Shown piece after piece: positions 44,181 to 53,962 of a DNA stretch of 64,000 bases. The stretch is taken from positions 434,001 through 498,000 of the forward strand of contig NZ_CP042425.1 in assembly GCF_008254045.1 (NCBI RefSeq). The letters are read 5' to 3'. This DNA comes from Limnoglobus roseus (GTDB lineage Bacteria; Planctomycetota; Planctomycetia; Gemmatales; Gemmataceae). The notes below the pieces were generated by a model. That model was not told where the DNA came from. It saw only the letters and a list, made by a program, of their open reading frames with translations, and made no database searches. The position numbers were made by a program, and so were the translations under genes. Position 1 is the first letter of the stretch; the number at the start of each line of letters is the position of its first letter.

Positions 44181-45398
44181 TCAGAACCGAATGTCGAGGA
44201 TGGAAAAGTCGTCGTCGAGAATCTCCGCGCGGCGGAGGCGGCGGGCTTCCGCGTACAGCAGGCCGGGCAGGTCGGCCGTGCGGTCGAGGCCCGCCACGAA
44301 CGCCACGAACTCGTCGGACGGCCAGTACGTGCCGTCCGGCCGTTCGATTTCGCAGACGCCGTCGCTGTAGAACAGGAGCCGCGCCCCCGGCGGAACCGTC
44401 ACCTCGCCGCCCTCGAAGGGAAGCCCCGGCGGGAGCATCCCGATCCAGGGGTTGCCCGATTCCAGTTGCGTCACGCCGGCGGCCGGATCGAGCAAAAGCC
44501 CCGCGGGGTGAGCCGCGTTGCAGTAGCGAAGGGTTCGGCTCGTGCGGTGGTAGACCGCGTAGATGATGGTGAAGTACTTGCCGTCTTGCCGGTCCATCTG
44601 GAAAGTGTCGTTCAGGCGAGTGAGCACCTGCGCCGGGTCCCGAAAGTCGGTGTCCGGTAGCGACCGGGCCGCGATCGTGTTGGACGCCGACACGGCCAAC
44701 AGCGACGAGCCGACGCCGTGGCCGCTGACGTCGAGCAGGTAGAGCGCCAGGTGGTCGTCGTCGATCCAGTAATAGCCGAACATGTCCCCGCCGAGTTGCG
44801 TGGACGGCACGAACTTGCCGTCGGCGAGCACTTCGCCCCGCAGCGGCGCGGGGAGCAGCGACTTGACGTACCGGGCCGCCTGCCCCACTTCCTGGGCCAA
44901 CTGCCGTTCGCTCTCGGTCAGTCGGCGGTACGCCTCGTTGCGTTCGAGCAACCGCTGGTACGCCTCAGAGTGATACCGGACGCGGGCCACGAGTTCGAGC
45001 TTGTCCGGCAATTTAACGAGGTAGTCGTTCGCCCCCAGCGCGAACGCCTGGGCTTTCACAACGGGTTCTTCCTTGCTCGACAGCACAATCATCGGCACGT
45101 CGCGCGTGCCGGGATTGGCGCGGAAGAACTTGACGAGCAGCAGCCCGTCGATTTCCGGCATCACCAAGTCTTGCAGGATGACCGTCGGCTGAAAGGCCGT
45201 CGCCGTCGCCAGGGCCGCGGCGGGATCGAGACAGTGTTTCAACTCGACGGCCGGATCGTCTCCGAGCATCCGCCGGACCGACTCGCCGACGATCGCTTGG
45301 TCGTCGACGAGCAGGACGCGCGTGCGTCGGGCGGAACTCGCCCGCGGGTCTCCGAAGCCCGGTTGGGGAGAAATGTTCGTGGGCGCGGCATGGGACAT
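44181..45398 (-). CDS. Response regulator with SpoIIE/RsbU-type PP2C phosphatase output
   Basis: The 405-residue protein has an N-terminal receiver domain (Asp32-Asp33, phospho-acceptor Asp77 in ILQDLVMPEIDG), a coiled-coil linker (about 150-185) and a C-terminal PP2C domain with GGDMFGYYWIDDDHLALYLL, DVSGHGVGSSLL and LLFYSDGVCE. It is probably the output regulator of the operon, dephosphorylating a serine or threonine on an anti-anti-sigma-type protein. No such partner is encoded in the window. In canonical Wsp systems the regulator is instead the diguanylate cyclase WspR. It starts the operon, 19 bases before the receptor gene. Confidence 0.92.
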   Translation of the reverse strand: MSHAAPTNISPQPGFGDPRASSARRTRVLLVDDQAIVGESVRRMLGDDPAVELKHCLDPAAALATATAFQPTVILQDLVMPEIDGLLLVKFFRANPGTRDVPMIVLSSKEEPVVKAQAFALGANDYLVKLPDKLELVARVRYHSEAYQRLLERNEAYRRLTESERQLAQEVGQAARYVKSLLPAPLRGEVLADGKFVPSTQLGGDMFGYYWIDDDHLALYLLDVSGHGVGSSLLAVSASNTIAARSLPDTDFRDPAQVLTRLNDTFQMDRQDGKYFTIIYAVYHRTSRTLRYCNAAHPAGLLLDPAAGVTQLESGNPWIGMLPPGLPFEGGEVTVPPGARLLFYSDGVCEIERPDGTYWPSDEFVAFVAGLDRTADLPGLLYAEARRLRRAEILDDDFSILDIRF

Positions 45399-45828
45399 TA
45401 CCCTAACCTAACAGGCTACCCGATCCGGAGTGAAGCTGATTGGATCAAATGGAGATTTCGCAACCGCCCGAATGTGGTGATTGTGCGGCTTCGAGCGATT
45501 ATTTCTGTAAGTCTCGAAAGCGGGCTGAGAAAGCGGATGCGTCTTTGACACCTCATCGTTGGTCACGATGAACTTTCCCACAAAGACGGCGTGGCGATGC
45601 GGGCGATGTTCGACGACGGGTTTCCGCAATCGCAGGCCGACCGAGCCCGACGGGAGACAGCGCCTGACCTGGCACGGGTGGTTTAAAGTGAAAGCGTCAC
45701 AGGGTCGGTTTGTCCGACACGATTTCGGCAATAACTTGGATGAAAGGACGCTATCATGACGTCGCAGATGTTTGCGAATGACCGTCGTGGCAACTGATCC
45801 TGGCATCGGCCGAACAGGGAGGTGATCG
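45399..45828. other. Divergent intergenic region with strong ribosome site for sigma gene
   Basis: This 430-base gap separates the divergent Wsp-type operon and the sigma-factor operon. It has no coding frame with family similarity. At its right end AGGGAGGTGA (45816-45825) is a near-perfect Shine-Dalgarno sequence and fixes the TTG start of the sigma factor three bases further on. Both operon promoters must lie here, but no convincing boxes were found. Confidence 0.6.
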
Positions 45829-46401
45829 TTGGACAAGTCTTTACACACAACCCAACTTTGCCAGCTGATCGAGGAAGTGTCACGGGGCAGCCAGGCGGCG
45901 AAAAATGAACTGTTTGAACGGATCGACCGGCGGTTCCTTCAACTGGCCCGGCGCATGCTCGGGGGCTTCCCACGCCTGCGGGGGTTGGAGCAGACGGACG
46001 ACGTCCTTCAGTTAGCGCGAATGCGCCTCCTGCAATCCCTCGGGTTGTTGGAGTTTCAGTCCGTGCGTGCCTTCTTCGGCCTGATTGCCGAAATCCTCCG
46101 GCGGACGCTCCTCGACTTGGTCCGACATCATTACGGTCGAGCCCCTCGCGCCCAGCGGTGTAACATCGACCCCGAGGATGCGGGGCTGGCCGACCCGCAA
46201 GTCTTGCGACGGCAGCTCCGGCTTGAGATCCACGAGGCCGTAGAACGGCTGTCGGCCGAGGAGAGGGAACTCGTCGACTTGTTGTACTACGACGGGTTCA
46301 CCCAAGAAGAAGTTGCGGAACTCTTCGGGACCAACGTTCGCACCGTTCAACGGCACTGGGCGCGGGCGAAGGCCAAGCTTTTGACCCTGCTGAAGTCGTA
46401 A
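45829..46401 (+). CDS. ECF-type RNA polymerase sigma factor
   Basis: The 190-residue protein starts at TTG after a strong ribosome site. Region 2 includes RLRGLEQTDDVLQLARMRLL and region 4 the helix-turn-helix YYDGFTQEEVAELFGTNVRTVQRHW in two parts. The architecture is that of the planctomycete ECF group linked to Ser/Thr kinases. No anti-sigma factor is adjacent. The kinase gene follows after 51 bases, so phosphorylation by that kinase is a plausible control. It probably directs its own operon and others. Confidence 0.92.
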   Translation: MDKSLHTTQLCQLIEEVSRGSQAAKNELFERIDRRFLQLARRMLGGFPRLRGLEQTDDVLQLARMRLLQSLGLLEFQSVRAFFGLIAEILRRTLLDLVRHHYGRAPRAQRCNIDPEDAGLADPQVLRRQLRLEIHEAVERLSAEERELVDLLYYDGFTQEEVAELFGTNVRTVQRHWARAKAKLLTLLKS

Positions 46402-46452
46402 ACTCACTTTCTTACGCCGACCGGACTGACGCACGACCACTTCGAGGGTTCC

Positions 46453-49400
46453 GTGGACTCCGACCTGCCGCCATCGTCCGAGCACTCTGCCGACCTGACG
46501 GCGGATTCCACGGTGGACTCCTCGGCCCCCACCACTCATTACAGTGACCTCCGCTTTCTGGACCGCCTTTTGTCCTGGGATTCCGAGAGTACGACCGCGG
46601 GCGGCAAAGCCCCTGCGGTGAGTCCACCGGTCGGCCCGCTCGGCGACTACGACCTCGTGAAACTCCTCGGGCAAGGCGGCATGGGCATGGTTTACGAGGC
46701 CCGGCACTGCGTCCACGGCCACGTCGTCGCGCTGAAGACGATGTGGTGCGACGATCCCGCCGCCCGCGCGCGGTTGAAACGCGAGTTCCGCCAGTGTTCG
46801 GATGTCGTGGGCCCGCACCTTGTGACGCTGTATGAGTTGTGCGTGGACGGGCCATGTTGCTTCTTCACGATGGAGTTGGTCCGCGGGGTGGACTTCCTCG
46901 CGCACGTCGGGGGCGGTCCGGGCACGGTCTTTGACGAGCCCCGCCTTCGTGCCGCCCTCCCGCAGTTGATCGACGGCGTGTCGGCGTTGCACGAGGCCGG
47001 GCGGTTGCACCGGGACGTTAAGCCGTCCAACATCATGGTCCGCGAGGACGGTCAGGTGGTGCTCATTGATTACGGCCTGGCGGTGGAGATGCACGCTTGG
47101 CGGAGTCACGGGAGTTTCGAACACTTGGCCGGGACGTTGTCGTACATGGCCCCCGAGCGATTTCGGCGGGAACCGGTCTCGCCCGCCAGTGACTGGTACA
47201 GCGTCGGCGTCGTCTTGTACCGTGTTCTCACGGGACAATTACCGTACCCCGGGAACGACTGGGGGACGTTGCACGAACAGATTCGAAACGCCCCGCCCGC
47301 GCCGGCTGTCCTGAACCCGGACGCACCGGAAGATTTGAGCGCGCTCTGCATGAATCTTTTGGCGCACAATCCGGCCGACCGTCTGGCCGGGCCGCAAATC
47401 CGACAGTGGCTTGACCACCGCCGGGTGGCGTGGCCGACCCGACCAAACGCCGGATCCGAGTACCCCGTTGAACCGTTCGTGGGACGGGCCGATCACCTCG
47501 CCCGGATGAAAGCCGGCGTGGAATCCCTCACCTCCGGCCAGCCCAGTTTGATGCTCCTGGCCGGGCGTTCGGGGGTCGGAAAGTCCACCTTGCTGCGCAG
47601 GTTCCTCGCGAGTCTACAGACGTCAAAAAACGTCCTGGTCTTGGCCGGCCGCTGCCTGGAACAGGAACGGGTGCCGTTCAAAGCCTGGGACGCGGTGATC
47701 GAGTCGCTGATCCGCCACCTCCACCGCATGAGCGTGGTGGCCATTCAATCGCTCATTCCCCTCCACGCCCGGGCGATGACGCGGGTCTTCCCGGCATTCG
47801 GTCAAATCCAAGCCTTTACAGCGATGCCGGACCGCGGATCGGTGGACTACGACCAACACGAACTTCGCCGCCGGGCGATCCTCGCCCTCCGCGAACTGCT
47901 TTGCCGACTGGGCAATCAGTACGTTCTCGTCCTCGCCGTCGACGACGCGCAATGGGGCGACGAGGACAGCATCGACCTTTTGGAAGCCGTGCTGCGGCCG
48001 CCCGACCCGCCCACGCTCCTCTACCTGGTGAGCTACCGCATCGAGAACCAAGATTCGAGCCCGTTCACCCGCCGGCTGCTGGACGCGACGGCCCCGCTGA
48101 TCGCCCCGGCCCGTCAGATCACCTTGTCGGTTGAAGAACTGTCCCCCGCGGAAACGGAGGAGTTCGTCGTCTCGCTCCTCGAACCGGGGTCCACCGTCGC
48201 GACCTCGCAGGTCGCCCAGATCGTGCGAGAATCAGAAGGCAACCCGTTCTTTGTTCGCATGTTGGTCCGCCACCAACTCCTCGGCATGCGATCGGATCGG
48301 CTCGACGACGGGGGATCCCCGGGAACTCTGGACCAAGTCTTGCTCGGGCAAATGGAAACGCTCCTTCCGCTCGAACGCCGCCTGCTCGAAGTGGTCTCCC
48401 TCGCGAGTGGCCCGTTGTCGACCGACCGCGCCTGCCGCACGCTCGACATTTCGCCGGCCGCGGGGCAGGAAACGATTCTCACGCTCCGGATCAAGCAATG
48501 GCTTCGAACCGAACGCGCGGTCGATCAAGAATCGTTGGAAGCGTACCACGACCGCATTCGCGAAGTCGTCGTGCGGCACCTGCCCGCGGGCGAACGAAAA
48601 GAGTGGCACCGGCGTTTGGCAACCGTCCTGGAAGACACCGCCGCCGGGGATTTGGAACAGATCGCCATCCACTGGTCGGGGGCCGACGAGAAACAGAGGG
48701 CCGGCCAGTACTTCGCGATCGCGGCCGACCAGGCGGGCCGCGCACTCGCGTTCCACCGCGCCGCCGTACTGTACCATCGCAGTTTGGACCTCCTGTCGGC
48801 TGAGGAAGCCCACCGCCTGGTGTTGCGGAAGAAAATCGCCGAAGCCCTGGCGCTCGCCGGTCGGGGAGCCGAAGCGGCCGGGGCGTTTCTCGCCGCCGCC
48901 CAGGAATGCGAATCCGAGGCACTCGCGTTGAGGCAACAGGCCGCGGAGCAATATCTGAAAAGCGGGAACGTCGACGTCGGTCTGGAAGTCTTCCGCACGG
49001 TCCTCCAGCAGATCGGGGAACAATGGCCGACGTCCCGGCGGTGGTTGCCCCTGGCCCTGCTAGTCCGTCGGGGCCGCTTGTGGCTGCGGGGCCTCCGATT
49101 CCGTCGCCGGAACGCGAGCGACGTTCCCGCCACGGAGCTGACGCGCCTGGACGTCTGCTGGACCGTCTACGCCGGGCTGAGTTTGGTGGACCAGGTGCGG
49201 GCCGCGTACTTCCAGGTCCGGGGCTTGCACCTCGCACTCCGCGCCGGTGAGCCGTTCCGGGTCGCGCGCGCGATCATGTCGGAAGCGACGCACATCGCCA
49301 CGGCCGGTCCTTCCGCGCACCGGCGGGTGGCAATCTTGTTTGACGAAGCCGACAAGTTGGTCCGCGAGTCGAACACGCCCCAGGCCCGCGGGTTACTTCA

Positions 49401-50286
49401 CATGGCGTCCGGCATCGCCATCTTTTTGGAAGGCCGGTGGCACGCCGCCCGGGGCAAGTGCGTCCAGGCCGTTGAGACGTTGCAAGCCGAGTGCCCCGGC
49501 ACGACGTGGGAACAGGTGACCGCCAACACGTTCCTGTTCTGGTCGCTCACGTACCACGGCCGGTTCGCCGAGTTGCGGGCGCGGTTCCCCGCTTGCTGGA
49601 ACGACGCACTGGCCCGCGGTGATCGGAACGCCGAGTTGAACTACGGCACGTATTCGATGATCCTGTTGCGGCTGTGCGAGGACGACGAGCCGCGCGGCAC
49701 CGAGGAGTTGCGGTGCATGCAGGGGCAGTGGGTCCAGCAGGGCTTCCACGTCCAACACCTCAACTGCCTGTGGTCGCGAACCAAGTTGGACCTGTACGCC
49801 GGCCGTGCCGCGGCCGCGTGGCAACGCCTCGAACTCGCGGACCGCGAAGTCAACCACTCGTTCTTGCTGCGCATCCAGGTCTTGCGCGTGTACCACCGCT
49901 ACCTCCGGGGGACGGCCGCACTCGCCGCAGCAAGCCAATCGTCGCGCCCGGCGGAACCCTTGAGGCGGGTGAGCGAGACAATCCGGTTGCTCGGGAACGA
50001 GGACGCGCGCTGGGCCCGCGCGTTGGGCGGCTTGCTCCGGGCGGGGTTGGCGGCCCGGGGCGAGGACCGGGCCGCAACCGCGGCACTCTATCGCGCGGCC
50101 GCGGACGAACTGGCGGGCGTGGAAATGGACCACCTGGCCGCGGCCGCACGCTATCGGCAGGGGCAATTTTCCGACCCCGCCGAGTCGGAAGCCTTGTGCC
50201 GAGACGCGATCACCTGGATGCGCCAACAGGCGGTCGCAAACCCCGAACAGCTGATCCACCTGTTCGCGCCTTGTCACCCACCCTAG
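46453..50286 (+). CDS. Ser/Thr protein kinase fused to a P-loop ATPase and TPR-like region
   Basis: The 1277-residue protein (GTG start) opens with a low-complexity Ser/Asp stretch (1-60). The Hanks-type kinase domain follows with GQGGMGMVY (73-81), Lys95, His186-Arg187-Asp188 (HRDVKPSNIM) and Asp206-Tyr-Gly, DYG replacing the usual DFG. Next is a STAND/AAA-type ATPase with Walker A GRSGVGKST near 370 and VDDAQWGDEDS near 494. The last 600 residues are TPR-like helices. No transmembrane helix is evident, so it is cytoplasmic. It resembles PknK-type large regulatory kinases. It is co-oriented with the sigma factor and a flavin reductase. Confidence 0.92.
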   Translation: MDSDLPPSSEHSADLTADSTVDSSAPTTHYSDLRFLDRLLSWDSESTTAGGKAPAVSPPVGPLGDYDLVKLLGQGGMGMVYEARHCVHGHVVALKTMWCDDPAARARLKREFRQCSDVVGPHLVTLYELCVDGPCCFFTMELVRGVDFLAHVGGGPGTVFDEPRLRAALPQLIDGVSALHEAGRLHRDVKPSNIMVREDGQVVLIDYGLAVEMHAWRSHGSFEHLAGTLSYMAPERFRREPVSPASDWYSVGVVLYRVLTGQLPYPGNDWGTLHEQIRNAPPAPAVLNPDAPEDLSALCMNLLAHNPADRLAGPQIRQWLDHRRVAWPTRPNAGSEYPVEPFVGRADHLARMKAGVESLTSGQPSLMLLAGRSGVGKSTLLRRFLASLQTSKNVLVLAGRCLEQERVPFKAWDAVIESLIRHLHRMSVVAIQSLIPLHARAMTRVFPAFGQIQAFTAMPDRGSVDYDQHELRRRAILALRELLCRLGNQYVLVLAVDDAQWGDEDSIDLLEAVLRPPDPPTLLYLVSYRIENQDSSPFTRRLLDATAPLIAPARQITLSVEELSPAETEEFVVSLLEPGSTVATSQVAQIVRESEGNPFFVRMLVRHQLLGMRSDRLDDGGSPGTLDQVLLGQMETLLPLERRLLEVVSLASGPLSTDRACRTLDISPAAGQETILTLRIKQWLRTERAVDQESLEAYHDRIREVVVRHLPAGERKEWHRRLATVLEDTAAGDLEQIAIHWSGADEKQRAGQYFAIAADQAGRALAFHRAAVLYHRSLDLLSAEEAHRLVLRKKIAEALALAGRGAEAAGAFLAAAQECESEALALRQQAAEQYLKSGNVDVGLEVFRTVLQQIGEQWPTSRRWLPLALLVRRGRLWLRGLRFRRRNASDVPATELTRLDVCWTVYAGLSLVDQVRAAYFQVRGLHLALRAGEPFRVARAIMSEATHIATAGPSAHRRVAILFDEADKLVRESNTPQARGLLHMASGIAIFLEGRWHAARGKCVQAVETLQAECPGTTWEQVTANTFLFWSLTYHGRFAELRARFPACWNDALARGDRNAELNYGTYSMILLRLCEDDEPRGTEELRCMQGQWVQQGFHVQHLNCLWSRTKLDLYAGRAAAAWQRLELADREVNHSFLLRIQVLRVYHRYLRGTAALAAASQSSRPAEPLRRVSETIRLLGNEDARWARALGGLLRAGLAARGEDRAATAALYRAAADELAGVEMDHLAAAARYRQGQFSDPAESEALCRDAITWMRQQAVANPEQLIHLFAPCHPP

Positions 50287-50298
50287 AAGGCCGATGCC

Positions 50299-52134
50299 AT
50301 GCCCGAGGACATTCTCTTCACCCCGTTGGTGATGCGGAACCTGACGATTCCCAACCGCCTGGTTCGGTCGAGCATTTCCGGGCGGATCGACAACTACAAC
50401 GGCTCCGGCACCCTCGCCCGGTTGAACTTCGAAAAGAAGTTCGCCCGCGGGGGCGTGGGGGCGATCATTTCGTCCCACGTCCCCGTCCACCTGGAAGGCC
50501 GGGTCTTGCCGAACTATGCCACGATCGACTGTGACGAGCGGATCAAGTTCTGGGCGGAAGTCGGAAAACAGGTGCGGGAGGCGAGCAACGGCGAGTGCAA
50601 GTACGTCTTGCAGCTATCGCACTCCGGCCGGCAGCAGGACATCCCCGGGATCGAAAACCTGAACCGACACCCCCGATCGGCGACCGGGCAGCGCGACGTG
50701 TTCAACGGGCTGCGCGGCGTGGAGATGACGGTCGATCAAATCCAGGAGATGATCCAGTGGTTCGTGGCCGGGGCCGTCCGGGCCCGTGCGGCCAACCTCG
50801 ACGGGATCGAATTGCACTCCTCGAACGGCTACCTCTTCACGCAATTCCTGAGTTCGGCCATCAACGACCGCACCGACGAATACGGTGGGTGCTTGCAGAA
50901 CCGCGCCCGGTTCCTGATCGAAGTGATCCGGGCCATCCGCAAGGCCGTCGGCAATGATTACTTCTTGATGGTCAAGGTCGGGGCCGAAGACCTCGACAAT
51001 GCGGGCACGTTTCCGCTCGCGTGGAAGCAGGGCAACTCGCTCGCCGATGCCATCCAGATCGCCAAGTGGGCCGAAGAGGCCGGGGCCGACGCGCTGCACG
51101 TGTCGACTGGCAGTTCGTTCCCGCACCCGCACAATCCCGCCGGGCCGATGCCGTGGAAAACCCTGGCGCGCACCTACCAGACGGTAATCGCCAGCGGTGA
51201 GCACACCTTCCGGAACTTCCTCGCCTTTCGCTACCCCGGGCTGCGGTGGGTGGTGAAGCAGATGTGGGGCCGCACGCAGTTCTTCGTGAAGGACGGCCAG
51301 GCGGTGGCGGAGTTAATCGAGGGGCTCAACGCCGAGTCGGCCCGCCAGATCAAGGCCGCCGTCCAGATCCCTGTGCTGTGCACGGGGGGCTTTCAGACGG
51401 CGGAACGCATCCGTGAAGTGATCCGGACCAACTGTTGCGACGCGGTGACGATGGCGCGGCCGTTGCTCGCGAACCCCGACCTACCGGACATGTTCCGAAC
51501 GGGCATGAACGCTGCCCCGAAGCCGTGCTCGTACTGCAACGAGTGCCTGGCCAACGTGATCGAACACCCGCTCGGGTGCTACGACCTCCGCCGCTATGAC
51601 GGGAATTACGAAGAGATGATGCACAAGGTCATGTCCGTCTTCGAGGACGAAACCCCGGCGAATATGATCGCGCTGCCGATGGCCACCCCCGTGCCCACCC
51701 AGGCCGCAAGGCCGAGCGGCATGCCGCTCCGCGAATCCGGCCTCTGGACCAACGTCATCGCCTTCAAGGCGATCTACAACATCGTTACCAGCCTTGTTTT
51801 TTTCCTCCTCCCCTTCTCCGGCCCGGCGTTTAACGACATCTTTTTTACGTCCAAGGCGTTGCCCCGGACGTACTCCCAGTTGTTCTTGCTCCACGCCGCC
51901 GTGTTCGGATACGGCTTCTGGGTCGTCAGTCGGGATATCACCAAGAACCACCTCGTAATCCAACTCGGCGTGATGGCCAAACTGCTACTCGCGGGGGTGA
52001 TCCTTGTGCACTGGTGGGAGGGAAACATTACACCCTACCTCCTCGGCCCCGCAGCCGTCGACCTCCTTTTCGCCCTGCTTTTTGTGATCTTTCTCGTTCG
52101 AATGAGTAAGTTCCAGCTAGGTTGTGCCAAATAG
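50299..52134 (+). CDS. Old-yellow-enzyme-type flavin reductase with Fe-S cysteines and membrane C-terminus
   Basis: The 611-residue protein has an NADH:flavin oxidoreductase TIM barrel (1-400), with QLSHSGRQQ, ELHSSNGYLFTQFLSSAIN and ...DEYGG. It also has four cysteines, 410, 413, 416 and 427 (CSYCNEC...GC), like the [4Fe-4S] site of 2,4-dienoyl-CoA reductase. Instead of the flavodoxin-like domain of that enzyme, it ends with about four transmembrane helices (from residue 480). The membrane region suggests electron exchange with the quinone pool. It lies 12 bases after the kinase gene. Substrate unknown. Confidence 0.9.
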   Translation: MPEDILFTPLVMRNLTIPNRLVRSSISGRIDNYNGSGTLARLNFEKKFARGGVGAIISSHVPVHLEGRVLPNYATIDCDERIKFWAEVGKQVREASNGECKYVLQLSHSGRQQDIPGIENLNRHPRSATGQRDVFNGLRGVEMTVDQIQEMIQWFVAGAVRARAANLDGIELHSSNGYLFTQFLSSAINDRTDEYGGCLQNRARFLIEVIRAIRKAVGNDYFLMVKVGAEDLDNAGTFPLAWKQGNSLADAIQIAKWAEEAGADALHVSTGSSFPHPHNPAGPMPWKTLARTYQTVIASGEHTFRNFLAFRYPGLRWVVKQMWGRTQFFVKDGQAVAELIEGLNAESARQIKAAVQIPVLCTGGFQTAERIREVIRTNCCDAVTMARPLLANPDLPDMFRTGMNAAPKPCSYCNECLANVIEHPLGCYDLRRYDGNYEEMMHKVMSVFEDETPANMIALPMATPVPTQAARPSGMPLRESGLWTNVIAFKAIYNIVTSLVFFLLPFSGPAFNDIFFTSKALPRTYSQLFLLHAAVFGYGFWVVSRDITKNHLVIQLGVMAKLLLAGVILVHWWEGNITPYLLGPAAVDLLFALLFVIFLVRMSKFQLGCAK

Positions 52135-52152
52135 CTCGCGTGCTTGAAGGGG

Positions 52153-52177
52153 CCCTCCCCGGCTTTGCCGGAGAGGG
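52153..52177. terminator. GC-rich hairpin between converging genes
   Basis: CCCTCCCCGGC and GCCGGAGAGGG form an 11-base stem with one mismatch around TTT. It lies 18 bases after the flavin reductase stop and 12 bases beyond the converging lipoprotein stop. There is no T-run. It resembles the core of the 32234 hairpin and could be a repeat that doubles as a terminator. Confidence 0.45.
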
Positions 52178-52189
52178 GAATAACATCGC

Positions 52190-52666
52190 TCACGGGATTG
52201 CGATGTCGAGGGGTTCGCCCGGCTTGATGTCGCGGGTGATGCCCGAGGTGGTGGGGTCGTTGACGGCGGCCGGCAGTTGCGGGCCGGCGGCCTCGGGTGG
52301 GTGGGCGGCCGGCGGGTCGGGGGCCTTCTGCGGCGAGACGCCCTCAAGGACCACGGGCTTCTTCTCCCGGCTCTTGCCGCCGGCCGGCGTTTTCGCTTCC
52401 GCGGGCTTCGGAACCTTCGGCACCGTGACGCCGATCTTCGCCGGGCCGAGGGCCACGCTCTCGATCGTGAAGTTCCCGCCCGCGTCGATGGCCCCTTGGT
52501 GGTAGACGCCCGTCGCGTCGACGAGGATGACCGTGCCGCGGGTCAGCGGCGCGTTCTGAAAGCTCACCTTTCCGGTGACGCGCGTCTCGGTCTTGCCGCA
52601 ACCGGCGGTCAGGGCCGCCACCGCCGCGAGTAGCGTCGTCAGGCCCGTTCGCGGGAAGAACTTCAT
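52190..52666 (-). CDS. Small lipoprotein with carboxypeptidase-regulatory-like fold
   Basis: The 158-residue protein has a lipoprotein signal with LTAGC (Cys23) and begins its mature part VTGKVSFQNAPLTRGTVILV, the same G.V.....L..G.I pattern as the lipoprotein at 15 kb. The second half is Lys/Pro/Ala-rich (PKVPKPAEAKTPAGG). It lies 13 bases after the DUF1559 gene on the same strand. Function unknown; the repeated association with DUF1559 proteins suggests a shared envelope role. Confidence 0.85.
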   Translation of the reverse strand: MKFFPRTGLTTLLAAVAALTAGCGKTETRVTGKVSFQNAPLTRGTVILVDATGVYHQGAIDAGGNFTIESVALGPAKIGVTVPKVPKPAEAKTPAGGKSREKKPVVLEGVSPQKAPDPPAAHPPEAAGPQLPAAVNDPTTSGITRDIKPGEPLDIAIP

Positions 52667-52679
52667 CGGGCTTGTCTCG

Positions 52680-53627
<948 letters not shown>

Positions 53628-53743
53628 GCGAGACTCCGGCACGTTCGGTTTGCGGAACCCCTCGGTTGCGAGTCGAAGGAGGTTAGAGCAATCATAACGT
53701 GAGATGGGCCGACAGGGGAGGTGATCTCCGTTTCTCTCGGGAG

Positions 53744-53945
53744 CATTCGACGACGCGCGGCTCCGACGTTCGGCCCCACGCGACTCCGGCTTTCGACTTC
53801 GCGCGACTCCGGCTCTCGGCCCCGGACGGGGCCGCGGAGTGTAGCCACGGGTGGAGCGCAGCGGAACCCGTGGGAGGAGAGGGAAAGTCAATCGCCCCGG
53901 ATAGGGCGAAGGAATCGGCCTGCCTCCGCTGCCCCTACCGGGGCA
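53744..53945. repeat. Cluster of palindromes and direct repeats between WD40 and DUF1559 genes
   Basis: This 200-base stretch holds CGCGACTCCGGCT twice (53779 and 53802 region) and four short stem-loops: GGCCCC/GGGGCC (53818-53833), CCACGGGT/ACCCGTGG (53845-53873), CGCCC/GGGCG (53893-53908) and GCCCC/GGGGC (53931-53944). The motif around CACGGGTGGAGCGCAGC resembles interspersed intergenic repeats I recall from Gemmata. No gene is present between 53628 and 53962. Confidence 0.55.
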
Positions 53946-53962
53946 GAAGACTCGACACCTCG

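Noticed and set aside
45756..45797. 13-codon open frame upstream of the sigma-factor gene as a leader peptide
   Set aside because: It has no ribosome site, no amino-acid run and no paired attenuator structure.
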